A stretch of DNA of 64,000 bases from Pseudomonas caspiana (lineage in GTDB: Bacteria; Pseudomonadota; Gammaproteobacteria; Pseudomonadales; Pseudomonadaceae). The DNA lies in assembly GCF_002158995.1 (NCBI RefSeq), contig NZ_LOHF01000001.1, positions 374,412 to 438,411 of the forward strand, written 5' to 3'. Of this stretch, positions 56,583 through 64,000 are shown piece after piece; positions within the stretch are counted from its first letter, which is position 1, and every line of letters starts with the position of its first letter. Under the pieces are notes generated by a model. It saw nothing but the letters and a program-made list of their open reading frames with translations, ran no database searches and had not been told where the DNA came from. Both the position numbers and the translations under genes were made by a program.

Positions 56583-56600
56583 ATAGCACACCTGTACTAG
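56583..56600. promoter_or_regulatory. palindrome S5
   Basis: ATAGCACACCTGTACTAG; the left half is perfect and the right half has two changes. Upstream of the gene 55978-56499. Confidence 0.7.
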
Positions 56601-56645
56601 TCAATAAGAAGTTCTCCATCACACTCAGCCAATTGCCGTGCATGA

Positions 56646-57140
56646 TCAGGCCAGCAGCATCTTGAGCCACTGCCACGGGGTCAGCTTTGTCGTCATCATC
56701 AGCACCACGACGAACATGCCAAAAAAACCGCAAATGCCCATCCAGAACCATTTCTGATAGAGATTGTGGTATCGATTATCCAGCGACAATCCCTGTTCAA
56801 CTGCGCTCAATGCCAACCCGTGCATCCGCTTTTGCAGTACGAGTACCGGGAGCCAGAGTGCACCGACGCCAATGAAGATCACCACCGAAGTCAACAACCA
56901 GGGAGAGTTCAACGGCAGCCCCGCAAGCGTCAACAGCAGGTAGCCGGTGCCCAACTGAAGAAAGCCTGCCGGGGTGGTGATCCATGTGTCGAACCGCACC
57001 ACCATTGCACAGACATGAGCGATGACTTGTGGGTTACGAGTGCGACTGGCCGCGATCAGATAGAGAAACGAGCCCATGCCGAACCCGAACAGGAAAACCG
57101 CCGCGATCACGTGCAAATACTTCAGCGCCAGATAGAGCAT
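56646..57140 (-). CDS. DUF2269 membrane protein
   Basis: 164 residues, four or five membrane helices: YLALKYLHVIAAVFLFGFGMGSFLYLIA, then AMVVRFDTWITTPAGFLQLGTGY. Inner-membrane protein of unknown function. Three bases after the saccharopine-dehydrogenase-like gene, so they form an operon. Confidence 0.85.
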   Translation of the reverse strand: MLYLALKYLHVIAAVFLFGFGMGSFLYLIAASRTRNPQVIAHVCAMVVRFDTWITTPAGFLQLGTGYLLLTLAGLPLNSPWLLTSVVIFIGVGALWLPVLVLQKRMHGLALSAVEQGLSLDNRYHNLYQKWFWMGICGFFGMFVVVLMMTTKLTPWQWLKMLLA

Positions 57141-57143
57141 TGA

Positions 57144-58271
57144 TCAACCCTGCTCATCTGAGAAGCGTACGGCCAGCTGTATATTCTGCGGATCATTGAT
57201 GGCGGCAAGGTACTCGTCAACGCTGATCTCCCCCACACAGGGTCGGGCGCCTGGCTGCGGGCGATACTGCCGAGCGACTTTCGCCATCAACGCGACCGCT
57301 GCGCAACTGGGAATCTCCGGACCTTTGTCATTGTGCGCGGTGAGCTGAACATTCATGGTCAGGGCCTTACCCTCCACGCCGACACCCTCGACATCGATGT
57401 ACATCGCACTGCGACCGTCACCGAAACGCTCAAATAGCGTGCCCCAGCGATGCAGTCGAGCGGCCCATCCCATGCGGTCTTTGACCAGCCCTGCGCGTAG
57501 GGAAGCTGCCAACAGGTAATTAGCTACGCCGCCCAGCTTGAGGCCCGAGCCTGCCTTGAAACGTAGCGTGTGCGCGCCATAGCGACGGCCAAAGATATCG
57601 ATATCCGGCACGTCGACATTAGCCAGTACACGGGTCCCCAGATGCTGCATTTTGCGTAATGTCAGATCCTGCCAGCCCGACACTTCATGGACCTGCCCGT
57701 CTCGAAGCTGTTTGATCGGTTTGCCAGCGTAAGCGAGCACGCCTTCAACGGTGGACAATCCGGGCATTTTTGCCGAGGAGGAAATGCCGTGTTCAATGAC
57801 ATCGATACGGCTGAAGCGATGACGGTACTGATCAATGAGTGCAGACGATAGCGTGGGCACCGAGCTGCAGCCGCTGAGCAGTGTCACGCCCGCTTGCCTG
57901 GCTGCAGCGTCGAGAATGCCGATACCGTTGACGAAAGCGCGGCAGTCAGCAAGATCGCAGTAGTTGACCCCAGCGTCCACACACGCTTGGGCTACGGCAT
58001 AGGATTGGCCCTGAAATGGCCCTCCCGTGTGGATGACCCACTGGATATCAAGGCTGCGTAATACCGAGCCGAACGCCGCCCCCATTGCATCACCGCACCA
58101 GCTCTCACATGGAACACCCGACTGGCTCTGCAGCGTGTTGACGCTATCAGCCAGCTTTTCAGTGTTGCGTCCCGCAATCACAAGAACAACGTTGGGCATG
58201 TTGATCAGGTGTCGGCAAACGATCCTGCCAAAATTTCCGTACCCGCCAACAACCATGACTCTCAGCGACAT
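57144..58271 (-). CDS. saccharopine dehydrogenase-like NAD(P)-binding protein
   Basis: 375 residues. Rossmann opening VMVVGGYGNFGRIVCRHL; segments WVIHTGGPFQGQSYAVAQACVDAGVNYCDLAD and LLSGCSSVPTLSSALI are typical. These trans-acting NADP-binding proteins have varied or unknown substrates. Forms a pair with the DUF2269 protein. Confidence 0.85.
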   Translation of the reverse strand: MSLRVMVVGGYGNFGRIVCRHLINMPNVVLVIAGRNTEKLADSVNTLQSQSGVPCESWCGDAMGAAFGSVLRSLDIQWVIHTGGPFQGQSYAVAQACVDAGVNYCDLADCRAFVNGIGILDAAARQAGVTLLSGCSSVPTLSSALIDQYRHRFSRIDVIEHGISSSAKMPGLSTVEGVLAYAGKPIKQLRDGQVHEVSGWQDLTLRKMQHLGTRVLANVDVPDIDIFGRRYGAHTLRFKAGSGLKLGGVANYLLAASLRAGLVKDRMGWAARLHRWGTLFERFGDGRSAMYIDVEGVGVEGKALTMNVQLTAHNDKGPEIPSCAAVALMAKVARQYRPQPGARPCVGEISVDEYLAAINDPQNIQLAVRFSDEQG

Positions 58272-58345
58272 TCAATGCGTTCCTGTCTTCAATACCGTTC
58301 ACGTTTACAAGATTGGGAGCGATTATCAGCACGTCGTGACAGGGA

Positions 58346-59959
58346 TCAGACCCGCTCTGTGGGTTTCTCACACATCGACAACAGGGTCAGACGCAGTTCC
58401 GAAGGTCTCAGCGGTTTCGACAGCACAGACACATCCCGGGCCTGTGATGCCTCCTGAACCATATCCACTTCGCGCCCGGTCACAATCAGCGCCGGAACGT
58501 CCCAGCCCCGGGCCATGCGGATACTGTCGATGCAATCCAGGCCGTTGGCTTTCGTACCCAGATCGTAATCCGCCACGATAATGTCGCAGTCGGTGGTCAG
58601 CCCTTCCGCCGAACTGGCGGTCTGTACGTCGCAGCCCCAACGTTCAAGCAGGGCTGCGGTGGCCATAAGGACGTTATTGTCGTCCTCGACCAGGCAAATT
58701 TTGACGCCCTTGAGCAAGCTGTGCCCCAGTGTTTTTTTACGCGGTTGCTGCACGGGGGCAGCGACCTCTTCAAGCCCGTGAATGGTCACGCTCGTCCCAC
58801 GGTTCACTCTGGATTCAATCTGGATCTGCACACCGATAATCTGGCTGAGTCGTTTGACAATGGACAGGCCTAGCCCAACGCCTTCTACATCCTTGTCACG
58901 CGCGTGACGTATTCGGTAGAACTCGTCCCATACCTTGGGGAGATGCTCGGCGGCGATCCCTGGCCCCTGATCATGGACGCTGATCGAGAGACCGTCCTTG
59001 TGACTGCGGACGCCGATCAGGACTGGATGATTTGGGGCGTATTTGAGTGCGTTGGACAGTATGTTTTGAACCATTGTGGCAAGCAGCGTGGCGTCTACCC
59101 TCACCCACCGCTTGCAAGGCCGGATCCTGAGTTCAACGCCGGCCCAACGCGCGGCGGCGATATTCTGCTGCGCGATTTCACCCAGCATCTCGCCGAGATT
59201 GACCACGTCTGATTTGACCGAAACCTTGCCGCTGTCCAGCGTGTAGATGTCGAGAATCGAGCGGAACAATTGCGCCACGTTATGCAGTGACCGATCGATG
59301 TTGTCCACCAGCTTGCGCTCGTAATCCCCCAGCGGACTTGATCGCAGGCAGGCGGTGAACATGCCGATAGAATGAATGGGCTGACGCAGGTCGTGACTGG
59401 CCTGCGCGAGAAAGCGCTCTTTCTCCTGATTGGCAACGGTGGCCTGCTCGGACGCCTGCCGCGTCCTGACCAACAGAATGTGGGCGTAGCCGGGCACCAG
59501 AATAGTGACCGCGACCAGCATCAGTACCATGAAGGGCTGAGCCTGCCAGTAAGGGGTCAGCTGATAAATAATCAGGATCGCCAATAATGCCAATGATGCG
59601 GCGATCGCCAAGTAGCGCGAGCCGTAGCGCATACCGTTCCCCAGCGTGACCCAGACCATCACACTGAAGATCGGCAGCGTCGCCTCGCCGCCCACCACCA
59701 GCCCTACTGAGATTCCGGTGTAATCGTGCACCATCCCGAATACCCGACGTGCCGGGAATACGCCAGGGCGACTGATAACGTATTGCCGCAAGATAAACGA
59801 GACCACAAGAAAGCCGGCATAGTAAGCAATGATTGGCTCGTACTGCGCAACATCGTACCCCGGCAAAAAACCAATCAACGATACATAAATGATTGCCACC
59901 GTCGCCACCGTTAATCTCAGCGTGGCCTGATCCAGCTCAGCGTTTTTCCGGTCTGTCAT
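58346..59959 (-). CDS. hybrid sensor histidine kinase with receiver domain
   Basis: 537 residues. Five or six membrane helices in the first 165 residues, H-box FLAQASHDLRQPIHSIGMF (phospho-His), N-box NILSNALKYA, G1 DQGPGIA, G2 GVGLGLSIV. A C-terminal receiver follows (LVEDDNNV, acceptor Asp in IIVADYDLG, Lys in LSKPLRP). No separate output domain. A classic DRQ-type hybrid kinase, signal unknown. The catalytic residues are all present. Confidence 0.9.
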   Translation of the reverse strand: MTDRKNAELDQATLRLTVATVAIIYVSLIGFLPGYDVAQYEPIIAYYAGFLVVSFILRQYVISRPGVFPARRVFGMVHDYTGISVGLVVGGEATLPIFSVMVWVTLGNGMRYGSRYLAIAASLALLAILIIYQLTPYWQAQPFMVLMLVAVTILVPGYAHILLVRTRQASEQATVANQEKERFLAQASHDLRQPIHSIGMFTACLRSSPLGDYERKLVDNIDRSLHNVAQLFRSILDIYTLDSGKVSVKSDVVNLGEMLGEIAQQNIAAARWAGVELRIRPCKRWVRVDATLLATMVQNILSNALKYAPNHPVLIGVRSHKDGLSISVHDQGPGIAAEHLPKVWDEFYRIRHARDKDVEGVGLGLSIVKRLSQIIGVQIQIESRVNRGTSVTIHGLEEVAAPVQQPRKKTLGHSLLKGVKICLVEDDNNVLMATAALLERWGCDVQTASSAEGLTTDCDIIVADYDLGTKANGLDCIDSIRMARGWDVPALIVTGREVDMVQEASQARDVSVLSKPLRPSELRLTLLSMCEKPTERV

Positions 59960-60112
59960 GAGTAACCCTGCCGTTAGCCTGGCGGTGATGCGTGGTCTTG
60001 ATTCGGATAAGTTTAAAGATGGGGCATGGAAGATTCACACAGCACGTCCCGCTGTACAAATTCGGTCTGCGCACCTGCTTTGTAATGGCTCGGCTGTCTT
60101 GCCGCGTCGTGT

Positions 60113-60766
60113 TTATTTTGCCTGATGAGCCTTGCCAAAGTGGATCTTGAGTGGGGCTGGAGGCGTATCGTCCAGGCTTCCTTCCCACTGCACGGTCACC
60201 TGATAATGACCAGTATCGAGCTTTCTCTTAACCAGGTCGGCACTCAGATAGTTGCCGGCCCAAGAGTCCAGTTTAGGGTGCATGACCTGCTGGTTCAGCA
60301 TCTCTATACCACTTTCGATCTCTTCAATGCGGACTTTAAATACTAACGCAGAGCCTGGCTCGCTCCAGGTATCGCCATTCCGGACACCCCCACCCGCCAA
60401 GGCCCAGGCTTTCTCCCGCTCAACGTCGTCGCTGTATGGGTAATGAAGCGCCACGGCATAATTACCAGGTTCCGTCACCCACACTTCAAGGTGTGTTGTA
60501 CTTGCCGGGCCCTGCATGTCCAACGCTACGCTGTACTTTGGCGTGTGGTCTGTCGGGAGCTTTGTAAACAGAAACACGACGAAGAGCACGACCACTCCGC
60601 ATCCGACTGCCAGAATCGCGAGCGCGCCGGCCAGCAATTTTCTAAGCAAGGAAAGCCTCCCGATGCAAACGCGCGTTGCAATATTCTGGAGTGAGAAAGT
60701 TGACGCATACATGCGTCTGCTGTTGATCTCTGTTGTTGTCCAGAGAATGCACCACAGGGTAACCAC
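60113..60766 (-). CDS. DUF5625-like membrane-anchored protein
   Basis: 217 residues (199 from ATG 60712). A single helix (LLAGALAILAVGCGVVVLFVVFLF) near the N-terminus, then a periplasmic beta domain (YSVALDMQGPASTTHLEVWVTEPGNYAVALHYPYSDDVEREKAW, KLDTGHYQVTVQWEGSLDDTP). The pattern recalls DUF5625 proteins. Palindrome S6 is about 80-140 bases upstream. Confidence 0.65.
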   Translation of the reverse strand: MVTLWCILWTTTEINSRRMYASTFSLQNIATRVCIGRLSLLRKLLAGALAILAVGCGVVVLFVVFLFTKLPTDHTPKYSVALDMQGPASTTHLEVWVTEPGNYAVALHYPYSDDVEREKAWALAGGGVRNGDTWSEPGSALVFKVRIEEIESGIEMLNQQVMHPKLDSWAGNYLSADLVKRKLDTGHYQVTVQWEGSLDDTPPAPLKIHFGKAHQAK

Positions 60767-60847
60767 CTGACGGGTGATGACTTCGTCAAAAAATAAAAAC
60801 CTGATGGTAGACGCTTAAAGGTTATTGCTCGCTACCTCTTTCAGGCA

Positions 60848-60865
60848 ATAGCACATCTGTACTAT
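60848..60865. promoter_or_regulatory. palindrome S6
   Basis: ATAGCACATCTGTACTAT; two mismatched pairs. In the divergent gap between 60766 and 61046. Confidence 0.75.
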
Positions 60866-61045
60866 AGGCGATTTTCAAACAGCCCCTTTAAGCTATCGCC
60901 ATAAACGAAATCTGCCTCACCGTTAAAAAGTATGCGTTGCAGGGTCACTCCACATAGCAAGTAACCTGTTAGCAAGTAACCTGCCATTTGCAGTCGCGCC
61001 TGCGCGGAAAGAATTAATTCTAATCTCAGATCAGAGGTAACAGGC

Positions 61046-61552
61046 ATGAGTACTTATTGCCAACTGGCAAAATTCAAAGGCTTGGCAAGTGCGGCGATGA
61101 TAATGGTAGCCTTGACGGCTTGTTCAAGTGGTGTGGGTAGTTCTATCCCCGGGCTGGATTCTCTAACAGGCGATTCGAAGTATGCGCCTGAGTACATTAA
61201 GGCAAACATTATTGCCGGCAAATCGTCAAAACAACAGATTCGGGAAAAGTTTGGCGATCCCACCTCGGTGCGTGATGATTTAGGTAATGATTCATCTGAG
61301 TGGGTCTACGACAGCAAAGACTCGAAATTGGGCAAGCTCGCGGACATGGCCTATAAATACACCAGCCGATATGGAGCAGGCGATTCTGCAAGCGCCATCA
61401 TTGGTGGTCAAAACAAAGTAGGCGACGCTCAAGAAATTGCGGAAGACGCGGGCACGCTCTCAGGCAGCAACACCCCCGGGAAAAAGGTAAAGATTACCTC
61501 GATCCATATTGATTTCAGAGGTGACGTCGTACGCGCCTTCAGGACCTACTGA
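61046..61552 (+). CDS. BamE/SmpA-like outer-membrane lipoprotein
   Basis: 168 residues with a lipobox (VALTAC, lipid-acceptor Cys26). The sequence IIAGKSSKQQIREKFGDPTSVRDDLGNDSSEWVYDSKD is a BamE-fold signature (G.....v...fG.P....... W.Y). The glycine-rich insert (YGAGDSASAIIGG) is not found in true BamE, so a relative. Confidence 0.82.
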   Translation: MSTYCQLAKFKGLASAAMIMVALTACSSGVGSSIPGLDSLTGDSKYAPEYIKANIIAGKSSKQQIREKFGDPTSVRDDLGNDSSEWVYDSKDSKLGKLADMAYKYTSRYGAGDSASAIIGGQNKVGDAQEIAEDAGTLSGSNTPGKKVKITSIHIDFRGDVVRAFRTY

Positions 61553-61559
61553 GCAATGA

Positions 61560-61589
61560 CCAATGCCTTTTAAAGATAAAAGGCATTGG
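61560..61589. terminator. bidirectional hairpin
   Basis: A perfect 12-base stem (CCAATGCCTTTT and AAAAGGCATTGG) with a six-base loop, between the convergent lipoprotein and FadL genes. The T's lie within the stem. Confidence 0.75.
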
Positions 61590-61610
61590 TTCCATGGCAC
61601 TCAGGCTCTA

Positions 61611-62885
61611 TCAGAACCTGTAAGTTGCACCTACCCCGAATAAGTTAGCGTCGCTTTGATAAGTTGCACTGTAACTCGCCAACGCGTTGGAGCGGCTGAC
61701 GTCAACGCTTTCTTCCTTGAGGTAGGAATAGGCCAGATCAATCGTCAATTGCGGCGTCACGTTATAGCCGACACCGACGCTGAATATCTGCCGATCGCCC
61801 GTCGGCGTTCGAGGCGAACGATTGGTGTTGCTGGTCGGCGATTGGTCGAGTGTCAGCCCCGCGCGCACGACCCATTGCGGATTCAGTTGGTAAGCGGTGC
61901 CGATGGCATAAGCCCAGGTGTCATGCCAGTTCAGCCCTTCCTGAATGGATCCGGTCAACGCCGCAGCCAACACACCACCCTGCGCCGCCGAGATCGGTTG
62001 GTTGCGCAGACTCAGGTCCTGCATGCTGCTCCAGCCGGTCCAGGTCGCGCTCGCGAAAAGTTTCCAGGCATCGGTGACTTCCTGGGTGACCGAAAAATCG
62101 TACGACTCTGGGGTGGTCACTTTCAGGGTGCAGTCATAGCGGTTGCTGGCAAGCAATGCCGGAGGGGTGCCTGCGCCGGTCGCGACCTGGGTGTGGCAAT
62201 CCAGCTTGTAATCGACTTTGGAGTGGTATGTCAGCCCGATCCGGGTGGTATCGGTGGCATTGAACAACACGCCCAGATTGAAGCCGACAGCGGTGTCGTC
62301 ACCTTTGACCTTGACGTTGGTGTCAGCAATGGCCGGATTCAGTGTGACATCTGACTCGAGCGTGCCAGCAATACGGTTGAAGGTGGGCCCGAAGCCGATC
62401 GACCATCTGTCGTTGAAGGCGTAGCTGACGGTGGGCTGTAGCGTGACGACCTTGATGTCACTCTTGCTGGCAAACATGCGCCCTTGAAAGCCGTTCTCGT
62501 AATCAGTCGACAGCCCGAATGGCGCATAGACCCCAAAGCCAAAAGACCAATGCTCATCGAGCTTTTGCGTATAGAAACCAAAGGGCACAGTGCTGAAAGG
62601 CACCATATCACCGTCATTGCTGCCACTGGAGCGGCCGCTGACATTGCTGATATCCGTGGAGGCGTCGATAAACGTCGCGCCCGCGGTTATCTGCGTGCCT
62701 TCGAGGCGCGCTATGCCCGCCGGGTTTCCATACACGGTACCGGCGTCATTGGCAGCCGATGCACGCCCTGCCTGACCACTGCCCATGGAACTGATGCTTT
62801 GTTCGGTGCGGGCGAAGCCGCCAGCGAAAACTTGAGTGGATGCAAATGCAACGGCGAGGCCAAGGGTTGTCTTGAGCATGGTCAT
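61611..62885 (-). CDS. FadL/OmpP1-type outer-membrane transporter
   Basis: 424 residues; signal peptide ending AFASTQVFA. Mature start GGFARTEQSISSMGSGQAGRASAANDAGTVYGNPAGIARL (the N-terminal hatch, with NPAG motif), then barrel strands to the final GVGATYRF (terminal Phe). Family members carry long-chain fatty acids or aromatic hydrocarbons across the outer membrane. Confidence 0.9.
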   Translation of the reverse strand: MTMLKTTLGLAVAFASTQVFAGGFARTEQSISSMGSGQAGRASAANDAGTVYGNPAGIARLEGTQITAGATFIDASTDISNVSGRSSGSNDGDMVPFSTVPFGFYTQKLDEHWSFGFGVYAPFGLSTDYENGFQGRMFASKSDIKVVTLQPTVSYAFNDRWSIGFGPTFNRIAGTLESDVTLNPAIADTNVKVKGDDTAVGFNLGVLFNATDTTRIGLTYHSKVDYKLDCHTQVATGAGTPPALLASNRYDCTLKVTTPESYDFSVTQEVTDAWKLFASATWTGWSSMQDLSLRNQPISAAQGGVLAAALTGSIQEGLNWHDTWAYAIGTAYQLNPQWVVRAGLTLDQSPTSNTNRSPRTPTGDRQIFSVGVGYNVTPQLTIDLAYSYLKEESVDVSRSNALASYSATYQSDANLFGVGATYRF

Positions 62886-63025
62886 TTCTTTCTTCAGAAC
62901 CCGTTATTGAAAAGTGCCGGGAAGTCCATCAAGGATGCCTGTCTTCCAGCATGAATCGGCGCGAGGCCGAGGCGAGTCCGTTCGCACAAAAATCCGGTAA
63001 ATCAAGCGCGCAGTTTCAAGGCGCG

Positions 63026-63778
63026 TTATTGCGAGGTGACGATTTTTATCGTTTCGTTAGTCACGTCCGGCAATCCTCCATGGGCCGGGACAAACGTTTT
63101 TATGAGACGCCCGCGATAAGGCCCGGCCGCCGCAAACCAGCTTTCAATGACAGCCAGATTTCGCCCATCCTTGCTGGAGGGAAGTCCCGAGGAAATCTCA
63201 TTGGTGAACTTGCAGGCGTCGAAGGTACCCAGCCGCGTCGTTATCGTCTCTCGGCCGACGTAGGTGTGCTTTTCAGTAATCTCGTATTCGACACCCGGTC
63301 CGGCCGTGACGGTTTTGCTGCGATAGCTGACCGTGACTGCTTGTCCCGGCTGGAAATCGACAGGGACGGCTGGGGGCGGCTCGTTGTAAGTCGTGACCAG
63401 CGAAGCGCCGCTGCCGTGCTGGTTGCCGTATCTGATGATCTTGCCATCCACCAGGTCGACAAAGGCGTACCCGGTGAAGACCGGGGCGTTATTGATCAGC
63501 GTTGTCTGTGCCTGGATCAGCGGATTGGCACCGGCAAATGATTGGCGGCCGAGGGTCTCGGTTTTGTTGTGACCTTGCACGCCGGGCGAGCTGCTGATCC
63601 ACGTCTGGGTTTCTACCGATGAGCCTTGGCGGAAGTCGGCCTCGGCAATACAGGGGACTGATGATTGATCACTCGCAGCCGCCGAGCCCGCAAATGCTCC
63701 GCCACACGCAAGGACCACCAAAACCGCCAGACGCGTTACCTGTTTTGGGTAACGACTGTTCAAACTGAATTCACCCAT
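63026..63778 (-). CDS. secreted hypothetical protein
   Basis: About 250 residues from the ATG at 63778; a longer start is at 63835. Signal peptide (LAVLVVLACGGAFAGSAAA). The mature part has ETQTWISSSPGVQGHNKTETLG, YRSKTVTAGPGVEYEITEKHTYVG and FDACKFTNEI, and ends in KTFVPAHGGLPDVTNETIKI. No family recognised. Palindrome S7 is about 120 bases upstream. Confidence 0.7.
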   Translation of the reverse strand: MGEFSLNSRYPKQVTRLAVLVVLACGGAFAGSAAASDQSSVPCIAEADFRQGSSVETQTWISSSPGVQGHNKTETLGRQSFAGANPLIQAQTTLINNAPVFTGYAFVDLVDGKIIRYGNQHGSGASLVTTYNEPPPAVPVDFQPGQAVTVSYRSKTVTAGPGVEYEITEKHTYVGRETITTRLGTFDACKFTNEISSGLPSSKDGRNLAVIESWFAAAGPYRGRLIKTFVPAHGGLPDVTNETIKIVTSQ

Positions 63779-63893
63779 GAACCGTCTCTTCGCCAGCAAT
63801 AAACGCCCTCCGCCTGGCACTCGCTGCACAATCACTGGCTGCGTCGACGTAAAGACAAACCACGGACGATATCAGTCGCTGAAAACGTGCTCA

Positions 63894-63911
63894 ATAGCAC
63901 ATATGTGCTAT
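63894..63911. promoter_or_regulatory. palindrome S7
   Basis: ATAGCACATATGTGCTAT, perfectly symmetric. Upstream of the gene 63026-63778. Confidence 0.8.
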
Positions 63912-63968
63912 ATGGCCATGCTGGAAGTATGGCCGTTTATTGCGTAGAAACGGCCCCGGTGTCCAGCC

Positions 63969-64000
63969 TGTAGGAGCGCACGAGCACCGCGAGGCCGCGA
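63969..64000 (+). repeat. REP element at window end
   Basis: TGTAGGAGCGCACGAGCACC leads into GCGAGGCCGCGA, a REP that may continue beyond the window. Confidence 0.8.

Noticed and set aside
47053..63911. Palindromes as integron attC sites
   Set aside because: They are 18-22 bases, without the long imperfect stem, and there is no integron integrase; gene direction is mixed.

Overview
The window looks like a plant- or soil-associated Pseudomonas (P. fluorescens/P. syringae side of the genus). The evidence is REP elements of the type that start GTAGGAGC, an OprD porin, a gal-type aromatic pathway, many solute transporters and GC-rich codon use. No rRNA, tRNA, insertion sequence or CRISPR array was seen. 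The assignment is by recognition only; no search was run.

Layout. 1-4.0 kb is a patch of relics (GNAT, RraA-family and MFS fragments) plus a Fic-domain gene with a small translationally coupled partner. 4.3-12.8 kb is a catabolic operon on the minus strand (HMG-CoA-lyase-like, class III CoA-transferase, TIM-barrel isomerase, SMP-30 lactonase, two MFS carriers) with a divergent LysR gene. 13-22.4 kb is a lower gallate/4-oxalomesaconate pathway: galB, galC, galD, a DUF1932 dehydrogenase, a LigI-like PDC lactonase, a DctA symporter and an OprD porin, with a GalR-like regulator that carries two winged helices. No ring-cleavage dioxygenase is present. 22.4-25.1 kb holds a TetR gene and a frameshifted FAD monooxygenase behind a 30-bp palindrome. 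25.5-33.6 kb is a third catabolic operon (MHS and MFS carriers, D-2-hydroxyacid dehydrogenase, RraA-type aldolase, SMP-30 protein, AEC carrier) opposite an IclR protein that is a tandem duplication. Degraded C-terminal pieces of a NYN/LOTUS (LabA-like) gene lie at both ends of the 22-34 kb block.

34-39.7 kb contains an MFS gene, a 5'-truncated and frameshifted acnB copy, and the tail of a liv ABC operon (livF frameshifted, livG intact, livM cut off at about 39.65 kb). From there to 46.3 kb is a mobile-type segment. It has a secreted protein with six exact 31-residue two-cysteine repeats, two adjacent tyrosine recombinases (one without several catalytic residues), a decayed third recombinase pointing the other way, and between them three paired AT-rich sites that look like recombinase-binding sites.

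46.5-64 kb is rich in small secreted or periplasmic proteins (two DUF4189 paralogues, adhesin-E-like, PG-binding, DUF5625-like, BamE-like) with two relics of Imm11-type immunity genes, a DUF1963 gene, a DUF2269/saccharopine-dehydrogenase pair, a hybrid histidine kinase and a FadL-type porin. Seven copies of an 18-bp palindrome (ATAGCACA-N2-TGTGCTAT) are spread over this part. Six of them lie upstream of a secreted-protein gene and in matching orientation. I regard this as the most promising undescribed feature, with the paired recombinase-type sites second.
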